A stretch of DNA of 64,000 nt from Kriegella aquimaris. Its GTDB lineage: Bacteria; Bacteroidota; Bacteroidia; Flavobacteriales; Flavobacteriaceae. The position numbers and the translations under genes are program-made. The notes beneath the pieces are model-generated. The model was not told the origin of the DNA, did no database searches, and was given only the letters and a program-made list of their open reading frames with translations. This document shows, piece after piece, positions 1 through 8,462 of this stretch. The stretch spans positions 1,116,001 to 1,180,000 of the forward strand of contig NZ_FNGV01000001.1 of NCBI RefSeq assembly GCF_900103215.1. The letters are read 5' to 3'. Position 1 is the first letter of the stretch, and the number at the start of each line of letters is the position of its first letter.

Positions 1-1
1 A

Positions 2-151
2 ACTTCAGAACATTTTGGCTTGTGGCTGAACCTTTGGTTTGCTACAATAGACCAGCTTTTTGAGGGTGAAACCGCATGGATTGCCAAGAACAGGGCACAA
101 AAAATGTCTACAATGCTATTTATGCAGATTTTTCAGCATAGAACAAAATAA
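2..151 (+). CDS. Group III truncated haemoglobin, C-terminal end (partial)
   Basis: The window opens inside a reading frame that runs 49 codons to a TAA at 149-151. The peptide has the pattern of the last helices of group III truncated haemoglobins: an HFGLWL stretch followed by LFEGETAWIAKNRA and a short basic tail. In that family the equivalent HFxxWLxLF...F.G..A..A..RA segment follows the haem-binding part. Such globins bind or detoxify nitric oxide and oxygen. The gene lies about 90 bp before an Fe-S Rrf2 regulator and the NO-repair gene ric, which supports the assignment. Only the end is visible, so the haem-ligand histidine cannot be checked. Confidence 0.6.
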   Translation, partial: TSEHFGLWLNLWFATIDQLFEGETAWIAKNRAQKMSTMLFMQIFQHRTK

Positions 152-180
152 TATTTCTTCAAAATTAGCAAAATTTTAAT

Positions 181-198
181 TCGGATAATTTTGTCCGA
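181..198. promoter_or_regulatory. Putative Rrf2 operator, site 1 (GGAYA-N4-TGTCC)
   Basis: TCGGATAATTTTGTCCGA reads as half-sites GGATA and TGTCC separated by four bases; outer bases extend the symmetry to TTCGGA / TCCGAA. It overlaps the likely -33 element of the regulator gene that follows, the position expected for autorepression. The same motif with the same spacing occurs at 697-714 and 15523-15540. Assignment to the adjacent Rrf2 protein is inferred. Confidence 0.6.
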
Positions 199-220
199 AT
201 TATAACTTCCCTTATATTTG
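190..220 (+). promoter_or_regulatory. Bacteroidetes-type promoter of the Rrf2 gene
   Basis: TTTG at 190-193 and TATATTTG at 213-220 match the Bacteroidetes vegetative promoter (TTTG, about 19 bp, TAnnTTTG) exactly, with 19 bp between them. The start codon at 244 leaves a leader of about 20 nt. The putative operator covers the -33 element. Confidence 0.6.
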
Positions 221-243
221 TCTTGAATTAGAAACAAAACTTT

Positions 244-678
244 ATGTTTTCAAAAGCCTGTGAATATGGTATAAAAGCCTCTACCTATATTGCACTGCAA
301 TCAATCGAAGGAAAACGGACGAGCCTTCGTGATATTGCTAAAAAAATTGATTCGCCAGAGGCATTTACGGCCAAAATTTTACAGCTGTTAGCAAGAAATC
401 AGATTATTGATTCGGTAAAAGGTCCATCGGGCGGTTTCCAAATCGAAAAAGATCAAATAGATAAAATTAAACTTAGCGAGATCGTCTATGCCATCGACGG
501 CGATAATATTTATGTGGGATGTGGTCTAGGGTTAAAAGAATGTAATGCCCTTAAACCCTGCCCTGTACATGAAAAGTTCGTTGCTATACGCGATAATCTG
601 AAAAAAATGCTTGAAAATACTAGTCTCTATGAAATGACCGCTGGCCTCGAAGTTGGCCTGACCTACTTGAAGCGCTAA
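244..678 (+). CDS. Rrf2-family Fe-S transcriptional regulator (NsrR/IscR-like)
   Basis: A 144-aa winged-helix regulator of the Rrf2 family. Residues 1-60 form the DNA-binding domain, with the family's N-terminal MFSKACEYGIKA and KGPSGGF wing. Cysteines 93, 100 and 106 (C-x6-C-x5-C in GCGLGLKECNALKPC) match the cluster-binding triad of IscR/NsrR, so it probably carries an Fe-S cluster and senses nitric oxide, oxygen or cluster status. The gene starts at ATG 244 behind a good promoter. It is followed by ric and a hemerythrin gene, with a truncated haemoglobin upstream, the usual company of NO-sensing Rrf2 proteins. A palindrome in its own promoter recurs before ric and the nos operon, suggesting one regulon. 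Whether it acts as repressor or activator cannot be read from sequence. Confidence 0.85.
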   Translation: MFSKACEYGIKASTYIALQSIEGKRTSLRDIAKKIDSPEAFTAKILQLLARNQIIDSVKGPSGGFQIEKDQIDKIKLSEIVYAIDGDNIYVGCGLGLKECNALKPCPVHEKFVAIRDNLKKMLENTSLYEMTAGLEVGLTYLKR

Positions 679-696
679 AAAAAATTTATTTTAAAA

Positions 697-714
697 AAGG
701 ACAATTTTGTCCGT
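697..714. promoter_or_regulatory. Putative Rrf2 operator, site 2, before ric
   Basis: AAGGACAATTTTGTCCGT contains perfect arms GGACAA / TTGTCC around TT, that is GGACA-N4-TGTCC. It sits between the Rrf2 stop codon (678) and the ric start (753). A -7-like TATCTTTA lies just downstream at 718-725, so a bound protein would overlap the promoter core. This suggests ric has its own controlled promoter as well as possible read-through. Confidence 0.6.
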
Positions 715-752
715 TATTATCTTTAAACAACTATCATATAAAATTTAAGATT

Positions 753-1484
753 ATGGAAAAGATACTCGAAAAGAACATAGGGCAAATAGTAGCTGAAGAT
801 TATAGAACAGCCCAAGTTTTTAATAACCACAAGATAGATTTTTGTTGTAAAGGAAACCGAAGCATTTATGAAGTGGCAGAAAAAAGTAATGTAAGCACCG
901 ATCAATTACTAAAAGAAATCGAAGCCATCTTGAATCAGGATACGACCGAATCAATAGATTTCAAATCTTGGCCACTAGACTTACTGGCCGATTATATAGA
1001 AAAAAAGCACCATCGTTACGTTGAAGAACGCATTCCCGTTTTAAAACAATACCTCAACAAATTATGTCGTGTACATGGTGAACGCCACCCCGAACTATTA
1101 GAGATTACCGACCATTTCGAAAAATCAGCGGGGGAATTGGCCATGCATATGAAAAAAGAAGAACTCATTCTTTTTCCGGCAGTACGTAAAATGATCAAGG
1201 CCAAGCAAACAGGTGCCAATTTCGATCGACCACATTTTGGTACGGTTCAAAACCCGATTGCCATGATGATGCAAGAGCATGAGACGGAAGGAGACCGATT
1301 TCGAAAAATAGATGAACTGAGCAACAATTACACTCCTCCTGCCGATGCCTGTAATACTTATAAAGTAGCGTTTTCATTGCTTCAAGAATTTGAACAAGAC
1401 CTTCACAGGCACATCCATTTAGAAAACAACATTCTGTTTCCTAAAGCGGAATTATTGGAAAGAGAATTGTCGGTATTGGTATAA
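753..1484 (+). CDS. ric: Iron-sulfur cluster repair di-iron protein Ric (ScdA/YtfE/DnrN family)
   Basis: A 243-aa protein with both family domains. The N-terminal ScdA/DUF542 domain (about residues 1-60) carries the vicinal cysteines C31-C32 in DFCCKGNRS. The C-terminal hemerythrin-like four-helix domain (about 80-240) carries histidines and acids in HHRYVEE, HGERHPEL, HMKKEELILFP, EHETEGD and HIHLENNILFP, which would ligate a di-iron centre. Family members repair nitrosatively or oxidatively damaged Fe-S clusters. Length is normal. The gene follows the Rrf2 regulator, has a palindromic operator at 697-714, and leads a short rightward run with a second hemerythrin protein, a membrane protein and a ferredoxin. 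Confidence 0.92.
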   Translation: MEKILEKNIGQIVAEDYRTAQVFNNHKIDFCCKGNRSIYEVAEKSNVSTDQLLKEIEAILNQDTTESIDFKSWPLDLLADYIEKKHHRYVEERIPVLKQYLNKLCRVHGERHPELLEITDHFEKSAGELAMHMKKEELILFPAVRKMIKAKQTGANFDRPHFGTVQNPIAMMMQEHETEGDRFRKIDELSNNYTPPADACNTYKVAFSLLQEFEQDLHRHIHLENNILFPKAELLERELSVLV

Positions 1485-1492
1485 AACCCGCT

Positions 1493-1957
1493 ATGATGGA
1501 AAAAACCGCACCACTTAAAAGAAAAAAAGAATTACAAGGCATAAGCCATGATCACCACCAAGGCCTGCTCCTTTGTTGGAAGATACGTACGGGGTTTTCA
1601 AAAGGCATTGAGTTAACAAGAATTAAACGCTATGCGGATTGGTTCTTTAAAATCCATCTAATGCCTCATTTCGAATTAGAGGAGCACTATATGTTTCCTA
1701 TTCTGGGCAAGGATAATAAACTGGTTAAAAAAGCCCTTGCCGAGCACCGAAGATTGATACGGTTATTTAAGGATCAAGAGATTCATAAGTCACTCGCCAA
1801 TATTGAAGAAGAACTTGAAAAACATATACGTTTTGAGGAACGCATACTCTTTAATGAAATTCAAAAAATAGCTACACCGGAACAATTAAATATAATTTCA
1901 AAACTACATAACGATGAGAAATTCAGAGACAATTCAAATGACCCATTCTGGACATAA
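1493..1957 (+). CDS. Hemerythrin domain-containing protein
   Basis: A 154-aa cytoplasmic protein made mostly of one hemerythrin-like four-helix bundle. Likely iron ligands appear in SHDHHQGLL (about 18-26), HLMPHFELEEHYMFP (about 55-70), AEHRRLI and EKHIRFEERILF. Family members bind a di-iron centre and deal with oxygen, NO or iron. It starts 8 nt after the ric stop (a second ATG at 1496 is equally possible), so it is almost certainly co-transcribed. It may assist Ric, or handle NO directly. No signal peptide is present. Confidence 0.8.
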   Translation: MMEKTAPLKRKKELQGISHDHHQGLLLCWKIRTGFSKGIELTRIKRYADWFFKIHLMPHFELEEHYMFPILGKDNKLVKKALAEHRRLIRLFKDQEIHKSLANIEEELEKHIRFEERILFNEIQKIATPEQLNIISKLHNDEKFRDNSNDPFWT

Positions 1958-2273
1958 AAGTGTATTCAATTCTAAAAAATTGAAACCATTTAAAATCTAC
2001 AACCAGGTTTTGGTCGAATTTAAAAGAGCACAGACAGGCTATGCTACCATCGCAATCATTGGTCAAAGCTGTATTGGGTCAGTTGCCGCGATGACGTTGT
2101 TGATGAGCGATATACAAACTCCAATAATGCTGATCTTACTTTTCTTGGTTACTATTTTGTGTATGGCTTTTAATGGCGCAGTACTGGCACAACTAAAATC
2201 AAAAGCTGTATTCAACCTATTAATTCTAAGTGTATCGTTCAGTATTTTAGTTATTATTGCCAATCTACTCTAA
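1938..2273 (+). CDS. Small three-helix membrane protein of the NO-response operon
   Basis: An open frame of about 111 aa (ATG at 1938; an earlier ATG at 1914 is possible) overlapping the end of the hemerythrin gene by 20 nt. After a basic N-terminus it shows three hydrophobic segments, at roughly residues 32-55, 60-82 and 87-109, so it is an inner-membrane protein with little outside the bilayer. I do not recognise the family. Overlap with the gene before and the ferredoxin gene 35 nt after indicate one transcript, so a role in NO handling, for example delivering electrons or anchoring a partner, is a guess from context only. Confidence 0.6.
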   Translation: MTHSGHKSVFNSKKLKPFKIYNQVLVEFKRAQTGYATIAIIGQSCIGSVAAMTLLMSDIQTPIMLILLFLVTILCMAFNGAVLAQLKSKAVFNLLILSVSFSILVIIANLL

Positions 2274-2308
2274 AGAATGGCAATAGAAAAAGACGAAAAC
2301 TAGAATAC

Positions 2309-2635
2309 ATGACAACAAAAACCAATAACCTCATCTATTATAATGAGTTCGGAGAAAAATGTCATGCCGATTTCAAGGTCAACGAATATCACAACTTGAT
2401 GGAACTACTCTTTGACAAATATGTTGAGGATTGGGGCGACTGTAAAGGTAGGGCTTGGTGCGGTACCTGTTGTATCGAGATTGTGAAAGGCTCAATTACA
2501 GAAAAAATGGATGAGGATGAAAAAAATACACTCTTTAAGATGGGAAACCATACTGAAAAAAGTAGGTTGGCTTGCCAAATTCCCGTGAATGCAGAATTGA
2601 ACGGCGCTATCCTTCGGATATTAAAAGATGCTTAA
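2309..2635 (+). CDS. 2Fe-2S ferredoxin
   Basis: A 108-aa plant/adrenodoxin-fold ferredoxin. The cluster ligands are visible as C-x5-C-x2-C in GDCKGRAWCGTCC (about residues 45-56, with an extra Cys) and a fourth Cys in RLACQI near residue 91. No signal peptide, so it is a cytoplasmic one-electron carrier. It is the last gene of the ric run and may supply electrons to the di-iron proteins encoded upstream, or to Fe-S repair. Its 3' end overlaps the 3' end of the convergent gene on the other strand by 4 bp, leaving no room for a terminator between them. Confidence 0.85.
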   Translation: MTTKTNNLIYYNEFGEKCHADFKVNEYHNLMELLFDKYVEDWGDCKGRAWCGTCCIEIVKGSITEKMDEDEKNTLFKMGNHTEKSRLACQIPVNAELNGAILRILKDA

Positions 2636-3846
2636 GTTGTACTTAGGTTTTGTTTTCCAAATACAATAAATAAGAAGCTTAAGGGAATCAAAAGACTTGC
2701 TACCGCTAATGCTTCATAATAACCATCAAAAAGTGATAGCCGTAGCCAAGACGCTATTCCCCTGAAAAAAATCAGTGCCTCGGTAATGACAAACCCTGTA
2801 AGATATAGCCAATAACCACTTTTCGATATCCGCATCAAACCAAAAAAATCGAAAAACAAAAACAATGAGATACTTACGACCCCCAGAAATGTTCCATGTA
2901 AATAACCTATGGTAAAATCTAGATAAATAACAGCTAAATTGGCAAAATAGGGAAAAGCGGTCAGGAGTTGGAGAACCATTTTCACCACTAAAAGAAACCC
3001 CACGGTTTTCAACAGATCCCTTTGAAATTTTGACAAAACCGATAGCCACTCCCCTTTATTACGTATCAAAAAAAGAAACAGCACTGCCAGTGCCAAAAGC
3101 TGGAACAGAGCCCCTACCCCACCTAAAACATACAATATGCCAGGTGGAGCCGCAAATAAGGTAGATAGAAAAAACGTTAATAAAATACCAAGATTAATAC
3201 TTATGAAGAACTTTTTAAATGTCTTTTGGGGGAGCTGAATACCTAGTTGTTCGAGCAGGTGAAAAAACAGACCGTAAATGGCCATAAGCATCCACCCGTT
3301 GTACAAAAAGTGGAGGTAAAAATAAATGGCCAACCGATACCAAACCGATTCGGGTCCCCAAATATTCATAACCGCTCCCAACGCCCACGGTCCCAAACTG
3401 GAAATCACCAAATACCATAAAGCCACTTTCACACAACTATAGGCATTACTCTTTCTGAACTCGATTTTTACATGTTTCCTAAAAAACCAAAAGAACCAAT
3501 ACGAGGCCAAAAGAAACAAAGTCGAAAACATAATAGAAAAAAGGGCATAACCTTGAAAAGGAAAGGTCAATAACATACCCAACAATGTCACTTGGGTAAA
3601 CCAAAAAATATGGCGATACTTTTTATCGACAATCGCATCTTGTACGAATATTTTATACAACAAAGTAGTCAATGCCAAATACGCCCAACCCAACAAAGCA
3701 ATATGGGAATGGGTATGAACAAAAAACTTGTAATTTATAGGAATCGCTAACGAATGAAAAGCACGCAATAGTACGCCTAACACGGCCGCCAATATAAAAT
3801 AGGCAAAGGCCACTTTCGTATGAGATTGTAAATTGATCATTTTCAA
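2632..3846 (-). CDS. Heme-copper-oxidase-like / NnrS-like multi-pass membrane protein
   Basis: A 404-aa protein with about 11-12 hydrophobic helices. Conserved-looking histidines lie within helices: HTHSHIALLGW (about 43-53), YLHFLYNGW (about 183) and GYLHGTFLG (about 330). Such helix-embedded histidines are typical of haem-binding subunits of the heme-copper superfamily and of the NO-related NnrS proteins. It is too short for a quinol NO reductase and I see no complete copper-B motif. Its position, opposite the ric operon and near nos, suggests a role in NO or oxygen physiology. The family call is tentative; that it is a polytopic histidine-rich membrane protein is secure. Confidence 0.5.
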   Translation of the reverse strand: MKMINLQSHTKVAFAYFILAAVLGVLLRAFHSLAIPINYKFFVHTHSHIALLGWAYLALTTLLYKIFVQDAIVDKKYRHIFWFTQVTLLGMLLTFPFQGYALFSIMFSTLFLLASYWFFWFFRKHVKIEFRKSNAYSCVKVALWYLVISSLGPWALGAVMNIWGPESVWYRLAIYFYLHFLYNGWMLMAIYGLFFHLLEQLGIQLPQKTFKKFFISINLGILLTFFLSTLFAAPPGILYVLGGVGALFQLLALAVLFLFLIRNKGEWLSVLSKFQRDLLKTVGFLLVVKMVLQLLTAFPYFANLAVIYLDFTIGYLHGTFLGVVSISLFLFFDFFGLMRISKSGYWLYLTGFVITEALIFFRGIASWLRLSLFDGYYEALAVASLLIPLSFLFIVFGKQNLSTT

Positions 3847-3929
3847 AACCGCAATTTAGGGAAATCACCGCATATGTTCCTCAATTTAAAATCGAAGGGA
3901 TAATCGATATACAATACGCCATGATAACC

Positions 3930-3941
3930 TGACATATATCA
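3930..3941. promoter_or_regulatory. Crp/Fnr-type box before the broken porin gene
   Basis: TGACATATATCA fits TGAY-N4-RTCA. Its centre lies 29.5 bp upstream of an element ending in TTTG (3965-3972), the spacing also seen before nos, nrdJ and hemN. The TA of the -7 element is not conserved here (GTCTTTTG), so the promoter may be decaying along with the gene it serves. Confidence 0.4.
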
Positions 3942-3969
3942 TTTTTTAAGCTTTTTTGTATGTAGTCTT

Positions 3970-4868
3970 TTGTATAACCAATTTCCTAACCTCCTGAATG
4001 GAACAAATCACAAATTAGTCTGGGCCTTCTTTATCTTTTTAATCTCCAATGTCCACCCGCAATTAACGGTAGATGCAGAACTTCGTCCTCGAATGGAGTA
4101 CCAACATGGCTTTAAGACACTTTTGCGGATAATGAAGAACCAGCGGCATTTGTATCACAAAGTACACGGTTAAATACGGGGCATACGTCTGAAAAATTAA
4201 CCTTTTTCCTGAGCTTGCAAGATGTCAGGGTCTGGGGCGACGTACCACAATTAAATATAGCTGACAAAAACGGAATCGGTATCCATCAGGCTTGGGGAGA
4301 AATCCTTTTTCATGAAAAGTTTTCTTTAAAATTGGGCCGTCAGGAAATTTTATATGATGACCAACGGATTTTCGGGAATGTAGGTTGGGCGCAACAAGCA
4401 CGCAGTCATGATGCCGCTCTATTTAGTTACAGTGAAAATGATTTCAAATTGCATGTTGGGCTAGCATTCATTCAAGATGCAGAAAACGTGGTCGGCACTA
4501 CCCTGAGAACACCCGGAACCTATAAAAGTCTTCAATTCGCTTGGCTGCATCAAGATTGGCAAAGGTTTCAAGCAAGTTTTCTTTTGCTGAACAATGGTCA
4601 ACAGTTCATCGATGAAGTTAATTCCGACAACAATGAAACCCGATATAGTCAAACATTTGGAACTCATTTAACTTACAAGAAAGGAAAATTAGATATTAGT
4701 TCAAATCTTTATTACCAACTCGGAAAGGATCTCGCCAATAACGACCTTAGTGCCTATTTACTGGCATTGGAAGCAAGTTACAAACCAACGCAAACCTGGT
4801 CAGTAGTACTTGGTTCTGAACTTCAAAGCGGAAATGATAATGGAGCTCCTTCAAATGGAGACAACAAG
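3970..4868 (+). pseudogene. Broken alginate-export-type outer-membrane porin
   Basis: Two reading frames together encode the N-terminal two thirds of a beta-barrel porin of the alginate_export type (motifs VDAELRPRMEYQHGFKT, LQDVRVWGDVPQLN, LKLGRQEILYDDQR, GWAQQARSHDAALF). The frame breaks in a short T run at 4121-4124: moving one base there joins the frames without loss (TFADNEEPAAFVSQSTRLN continues into the second part), so one T appears to be missing. No ATG precedes the signal peptide in frame, only TTG or CTG. The 3' part is gone: after GNDNGAPSNGDNK (about 4868) the sequence switches to SCO coding sequence in another frame. Such porins often accompany denitrification genes in flavobacteria. 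It is almost certainly non-functional. Confidence 0.85.
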
Positions 4869-5452
4869 GAGACAAGACTTTTGACCAACCCGGGACCTGT
4901 GCGGTCTGCAAAATGGATCTTGCACTTTTGGAAACCAAAATTAAGGAAACCGATGAAATTTCTGATCTCTCGATCTACAACCTTCCTTCTATTTGGACCA
5001 CCCAAGATAATCGGGAAATAGAGTTAAAAGATTTAAAGGGAAATGTCTTGGTCATGGTTATGATTTATACTACTTGCCAATCGGCATGTCCCAGATTGGC
5101 TGCTGATATGCGATCCATCGAAAAACAGATTCCCGACGCAAAAAAAGGTAACGTGAAGCTCGTTCTCATAAGTATAGACCCCGAAACGGATACCCCTGAA
5201 AGGCTGAAAGAATTTGCTATCGAAAACGAAATGGAGTCTGAGCAATGGGTGTTTCTTAGAGGTTCGGAATCGGATACCCGCGAATTCGCCGCTGTGTTGG
5301 CCGTCAACTATAAAAAAATCTCCCCGATGGATTTTTCACACTCCAATATAATCAGCGTCTTCGACCAAAAAGGTGAATTGACATACCAACAAGAGGGACT
5401 CGGTGTAAACAATGAAATTACCGTTTCAAAAATTTTGGGATTGGCATATTAG
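4841..5452 (+). pseudogene. SCO1/SenC-family copper protein lacking its N-terminus
   Basis: From ATG 4913 a 179-aa thioredoxin-fold SCO protein can be read: copper ligands C-x3-C in YTTCQSACP and the late histidine in DFSHSNII are present, so the core fold is complete. The frame is open upstream to 4841 and reads PGTCAVCKMDL, the end of a heavy-metal-binding motif (C-x2-C-x-M) that in related proteins follows a signal peptide. Signal peptide and first part of that domain are missing because the gene abuts the porin remnant. The product would therefore not be exported, and copper delivery to a periplasmic enzyme is unlikely. Recent loss fits the undamaged downstream frame; a functional internal start at 4913 cannot be excluded. 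Confidence 0.75.
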
Positions 5453-5562
5453 GCCCTATTCTTTATTATCTATAATAATTGATTTTTTTTGTTAACTTTT
5501 GAATGTTGATAAATTTACAAATAATTGATTATCAGTGTATTTAACTAATATTCTAGTAAACA

Positions 5563-5609
5563 TTATGATTTTTATCATAAGATAGTTGTTTAAATTTTAC
5601 CTAATTTTA
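5563..5609 (+). promoter_or_regulatory. Crp/Fnr box and promoter of nrdJ
   Basis: TTATGATTTTTATCATAA (5563-5580) is a perfect palindrome with TGAT-N4-ATCA at its core, the FNR-type pattern. A -7-like TAATTTTA (TAnnTTTG with one mismatch) lies at 5602-5609, 30.5 bp from the box centre, placing the activator near -41.5. The nrdJ ATG follows at 5649. Anaerobic activation of an oxygen-independent reductase would make sense. Confidence 0.6.
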
Positions 5610-5648
5610 GTGCAGAATTAGCTCCTAACAAACTATAAAGAATTTAAA

Positions 5649-8201
5649 ATGCACACTACAACTTTCCCGACCCCTACCACCACCTATACCCAAGACGAAG
5701 CTTTTGATGCTTCGCTGATTTATTTCAAGGGCGACGATCTTGCGGCCCGTGTATGGATCAACAAATATGCCCTTAAAGATTCTGACGGAAATATCTATGA
5801 ACGGACACCCGACGATATGCACCGAAGAATCGCTCACGAAATTGCCCGGATTGAAGCAAAATATCCGAATCCGATGAAGGAGAAAGAAATCTTCGATCTG
5901 ATCAAAAACTTTAAATATATTGTTCCCCAAGGCAGTCCAATGGCGGGCATTGGCAATCCGTTTCAAATCGCTTCGCTTTCGAATTGTTTTGTTATCGGAA
6001 CCGACGGGAAATCTGATTCGTACGGTGGCATTCTAAAAATCGACCAAGAACAGGTACAACTAATGAAGCGCCGTGGCGGTGTTGGGCACGACCTTTCGCA
6101 TATTCGCCCCAAAGGCTCACCTGTCAAGAATTCTGCTTTAACCTCAACGGGGTTGGTGCCTTTTATGGAGCGCTACTCGAACTCTACTCGCGAAGTCGCA
6201 CAAGATGGTCGTAGGGGCGCTTTGATGTTGTCCGTTTCGATAAATCATCCCGATGCGGAAGATTTTATCGATGCTAAAATGGAACAAGGCAAAGTAACAG
6301 GTGCGAATGTTTCGGTACGTATGGATGATGCTTTTATGAAAGCGGTCGAGAACAACGATAATTACACTCAAAAATTCCCCATCCATAGTAAAGATCCAAA
6401 ATTCTCAAAAGAGATCAAAGCATCGCAATTATGGAATAAAATAGTTCACAACGCTTGGAAATCAGCTGAACCGGGAATTTTATTCTGGGACACCATTATC
6501 AACGAATCGGTGCCGGATTGTTATGCTGATTTAGGTTACAAGACGGTATCGACGAACCCCTGTGGAGAAATCCCGTTATGTCCTTATGATTCTTGCCGCT
6601 TATTGGCCATCAATCTAATGGGTTATGTAGATGCACCTTTTACAGAAAAAGCTTCCTTTAATTTCAAGCTCTTTAAAAAACACATTGCAGCGGCACAACG
6701 CATCATGGATGATATCATCGATTTAGAACTTGAAAAAGTAGATGCCATCTTAAAAAAAATTGCCGATGACCCCGAATTGGAAGAAACTAAAATGGTGGAA
6801 TACAAACTTTGGGAAAACATCAAAAAGAAGGCTCAAGAAGGCCGACGAACGGGTATTGGTATCACGGCGGAGGGAGATATGATAGCAGCCCTTGGTTTAC
6901 GCTACGGAAGCAAGGAGGCTAATGAGTTTTCCGTTGAAGTACACAAAACGATAGCATTGGAAGCCTATCGGGCATCGGTACATACGGCTCGAGATCGTGG
7001 TGCCTTCGCTATTTTCGATGCAGAGCGAGAAAAGGAAAATCCGTTCATCCTCCGCTTAAAAGACGCAGACGAAAAATTATACTACGAAATGCTCGAACAT
7101 GGCCGGAGAAATATTGCCCTCTTGACAATTGCCCCTACCGGCACTACGAGTTTGATGACTCAAACCACATCAGGTATTGAACCTGTATTTCTTCCCGTGT
7201 ATAAGCGTCGTAGAAAGGTAAACCCGAACGACAAAGAAGTACGGGTCGATTTTGTTGATGATGTCGGCGACTCTTGGGAAGAATATTTGGTGTTCCATCA
7301 TCAGTTCAAGGCTTGGATGACGGCCAAGGGATATGATACCGATAAAAATTACAGCCAAGACGAAATCAATACCATTGTAAAAAAGTCGCCCTATTATAAG
7401 GCCACTTCGAACGATGTCGATTGGCTAAGCAAAGTACGTCTGCAAGGTGCGGTTCAAAAATGGGTAGATCACTCCATCAGTGTTACTATCAACCTACCCA
7501 ACGACGTTTCTGAAGAATTGGTAGGTAAATTATATTTAGAAGCTTGGAAGGCCGGTTGCAAAGGGGTAACCGTATATCGTGACGGCTCTCGCTCGGGAGT
7601 TTTGATATCCGCAGATGACAAGAAAGAGGAGTCTTCAAAAACCTTGACCACCTTTCCTACGAAGCGCCCGCAGGTTCTTGAGGCCGATGTTGTGCGTTTT
7701 CAGAACAACAAAGAAAAGTGGATTGCCTTTATCGGTCGCATCGATGGCAAGCCATACGAAATCTTTACCGGTCTGGCCGATGATCAAGACGGCATCTTGA
7801 TTCCCCGTTGGGCGAATGAAGGACTTATCATCAAAAACAGGGATGAAAATGGGGCATCGCGTTACGATTTTCAGTACAAGAATGCAAGAGGCTATAAAAC
7901 CACTATAGAAGGACTTTCGCATAAATTCGACCCCGAATATTGGAACTATGCCAAATTGATATCAGGCACCCTGCGCCATGGTATGCCGATTGAAAAAATC
8001 GTGGATTTGATCAACAGTCTGCAACTCGACAGCGAACAGATCAATACTTGGAAAAATGGGGTAGCACGTGCGCTAAAAAGGTACGTTATGGACGGTACAG
8101 AGGCCAAAGGCCAAAAATGCAGTAACTGCAAATCTACTAACCTCATTTATCAGGAAGGTTGTTTGACGTGTAAAGATTGTGGATCCTCAAAATGTGGATA
8201 G
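5649..8201 (+). CDS. nrdJ: Adenosylcobalamin-dependent (class II) ribonucleoside-diphosphate reductase
   Basis: An 850-aa enzyme that reduces ribonucleotides to deoxyribonucleotides using adenosylcobalamin for radical formation, so it needs no oxygen. Visible features: SLSNCFVIG (first redox Cys, about 113), the NPCGEIPLCPYDSCRLLAINL active-site loop (about 302-322), APTGTTS in the barrel, the YRDGSRSG motif (about 645) leading into a TSCPD-type domain with GTLRHGMP (about 775), and a C-terminal zinc-like tail with CSNCK...CLTCKDCG...CG that shuttles reducing equivalents. Length is typical of the large NrdJ type. It stands alone between the SCO relic and the convergent nos operon, with a perfect FNR-like palindrome upstream, pointing to use during oxygen limitation. 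Confidence 0.9.
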   Translation: MHTTTFPTPTTTYTQDEAFDASLIYFKGDDLAARVWINKYALKDSDGNIYERTPDDMHRRIAHEIARIEAKYPNPMKEKEIFDLIKNFKYIVPQGSPMAGIGNPFQIASLSNCFVIGTDGKSDSYGGILKIDQEQVQLMKRRGGVGHDLSHIRPKGSPVKNSALTSTGLVPFMERYSNSTREVAQDGRRGALMLSVSINHPDAEDFIDAKMEQGKVTGANVSVRMDDAFMKAVENNDNYTQKFPIHSKDPKFSKEIKASQLWNKIVHNAWKSAEPGILFWDTIINESVPDCYADLGYKTVSTNPCGEIPLCPYDSCRLLAINLMGYVDAPFTEKASFNFKLFKKHIAAAQRIMDDIIDLELEKVDAILKKIADDPELEETKMVEYKLWENIKKKAQEGRRTGIGITAEGDMIAALGLRYGSKEANEFSVEVHKTIALEAYRASVHTARDRGAFAIFDAEREKENPFILRLKDADEKLYYEMLEHGRRNIALLTIAPTGTTSLMTQTTSGIEPVFLPVYKRRRKVNPNDKEVRVDFVDDVGDSWEEYLVFHHQFKAWMTAKGYDTDKNYSQDEINTIVKKSPYYKATSNDVDWLSKVRLQGAVQKWVDHSISVTINLPNDVSEELVGKLYLEAWKAGCKGVTVYRDGSRSGVLISADDKKEESSKTLTTFPTKRPQVLEADVVRFQNNKEKWIAFIGRIDGKPYEIFTGLADDQDGILIPRWANEGLIIKNRDENGASRYDFQYKNARGYKTTIEGLSHKFDPEYWNYAKLISGTLRHGMPIEKIVDLINSLQLDSEQINTWKNGVARALKRYVMDGTEAKGQKCSNCKSTNLIYQEGCLTCKDCGSSKCG

Positions 8202-8462
8202 TAATTGGTAAGAATCTAGTTCGGCCGATTTTCGCAATGTTTCACTAAATATTTTAGCGGCTCTATTGAAATGGTCAGAATTTAATACTAGTTCTGGCCA
8301 CATACCTCGTCGTGTCAATCAGATTTTATCTGTGCTGGTCATGATAGTTGCTACGGCGTAATCTAGCTTTTGGCGCCAGCTATTGCTATATTTGACTGCT
8401 TACAATTTATTTATATTGGTCTTGCCGTTTGAAATCAAATTATTCGTTTGCTCTAGGTACTT

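Noticed and set aside
8186-8310. Short minus-strand frame (about 38 codons) overlapping the nrdJ end
   Set aside because: No hydrophobic leader, no family resemblance and overlap with nrdJ; probably chance.
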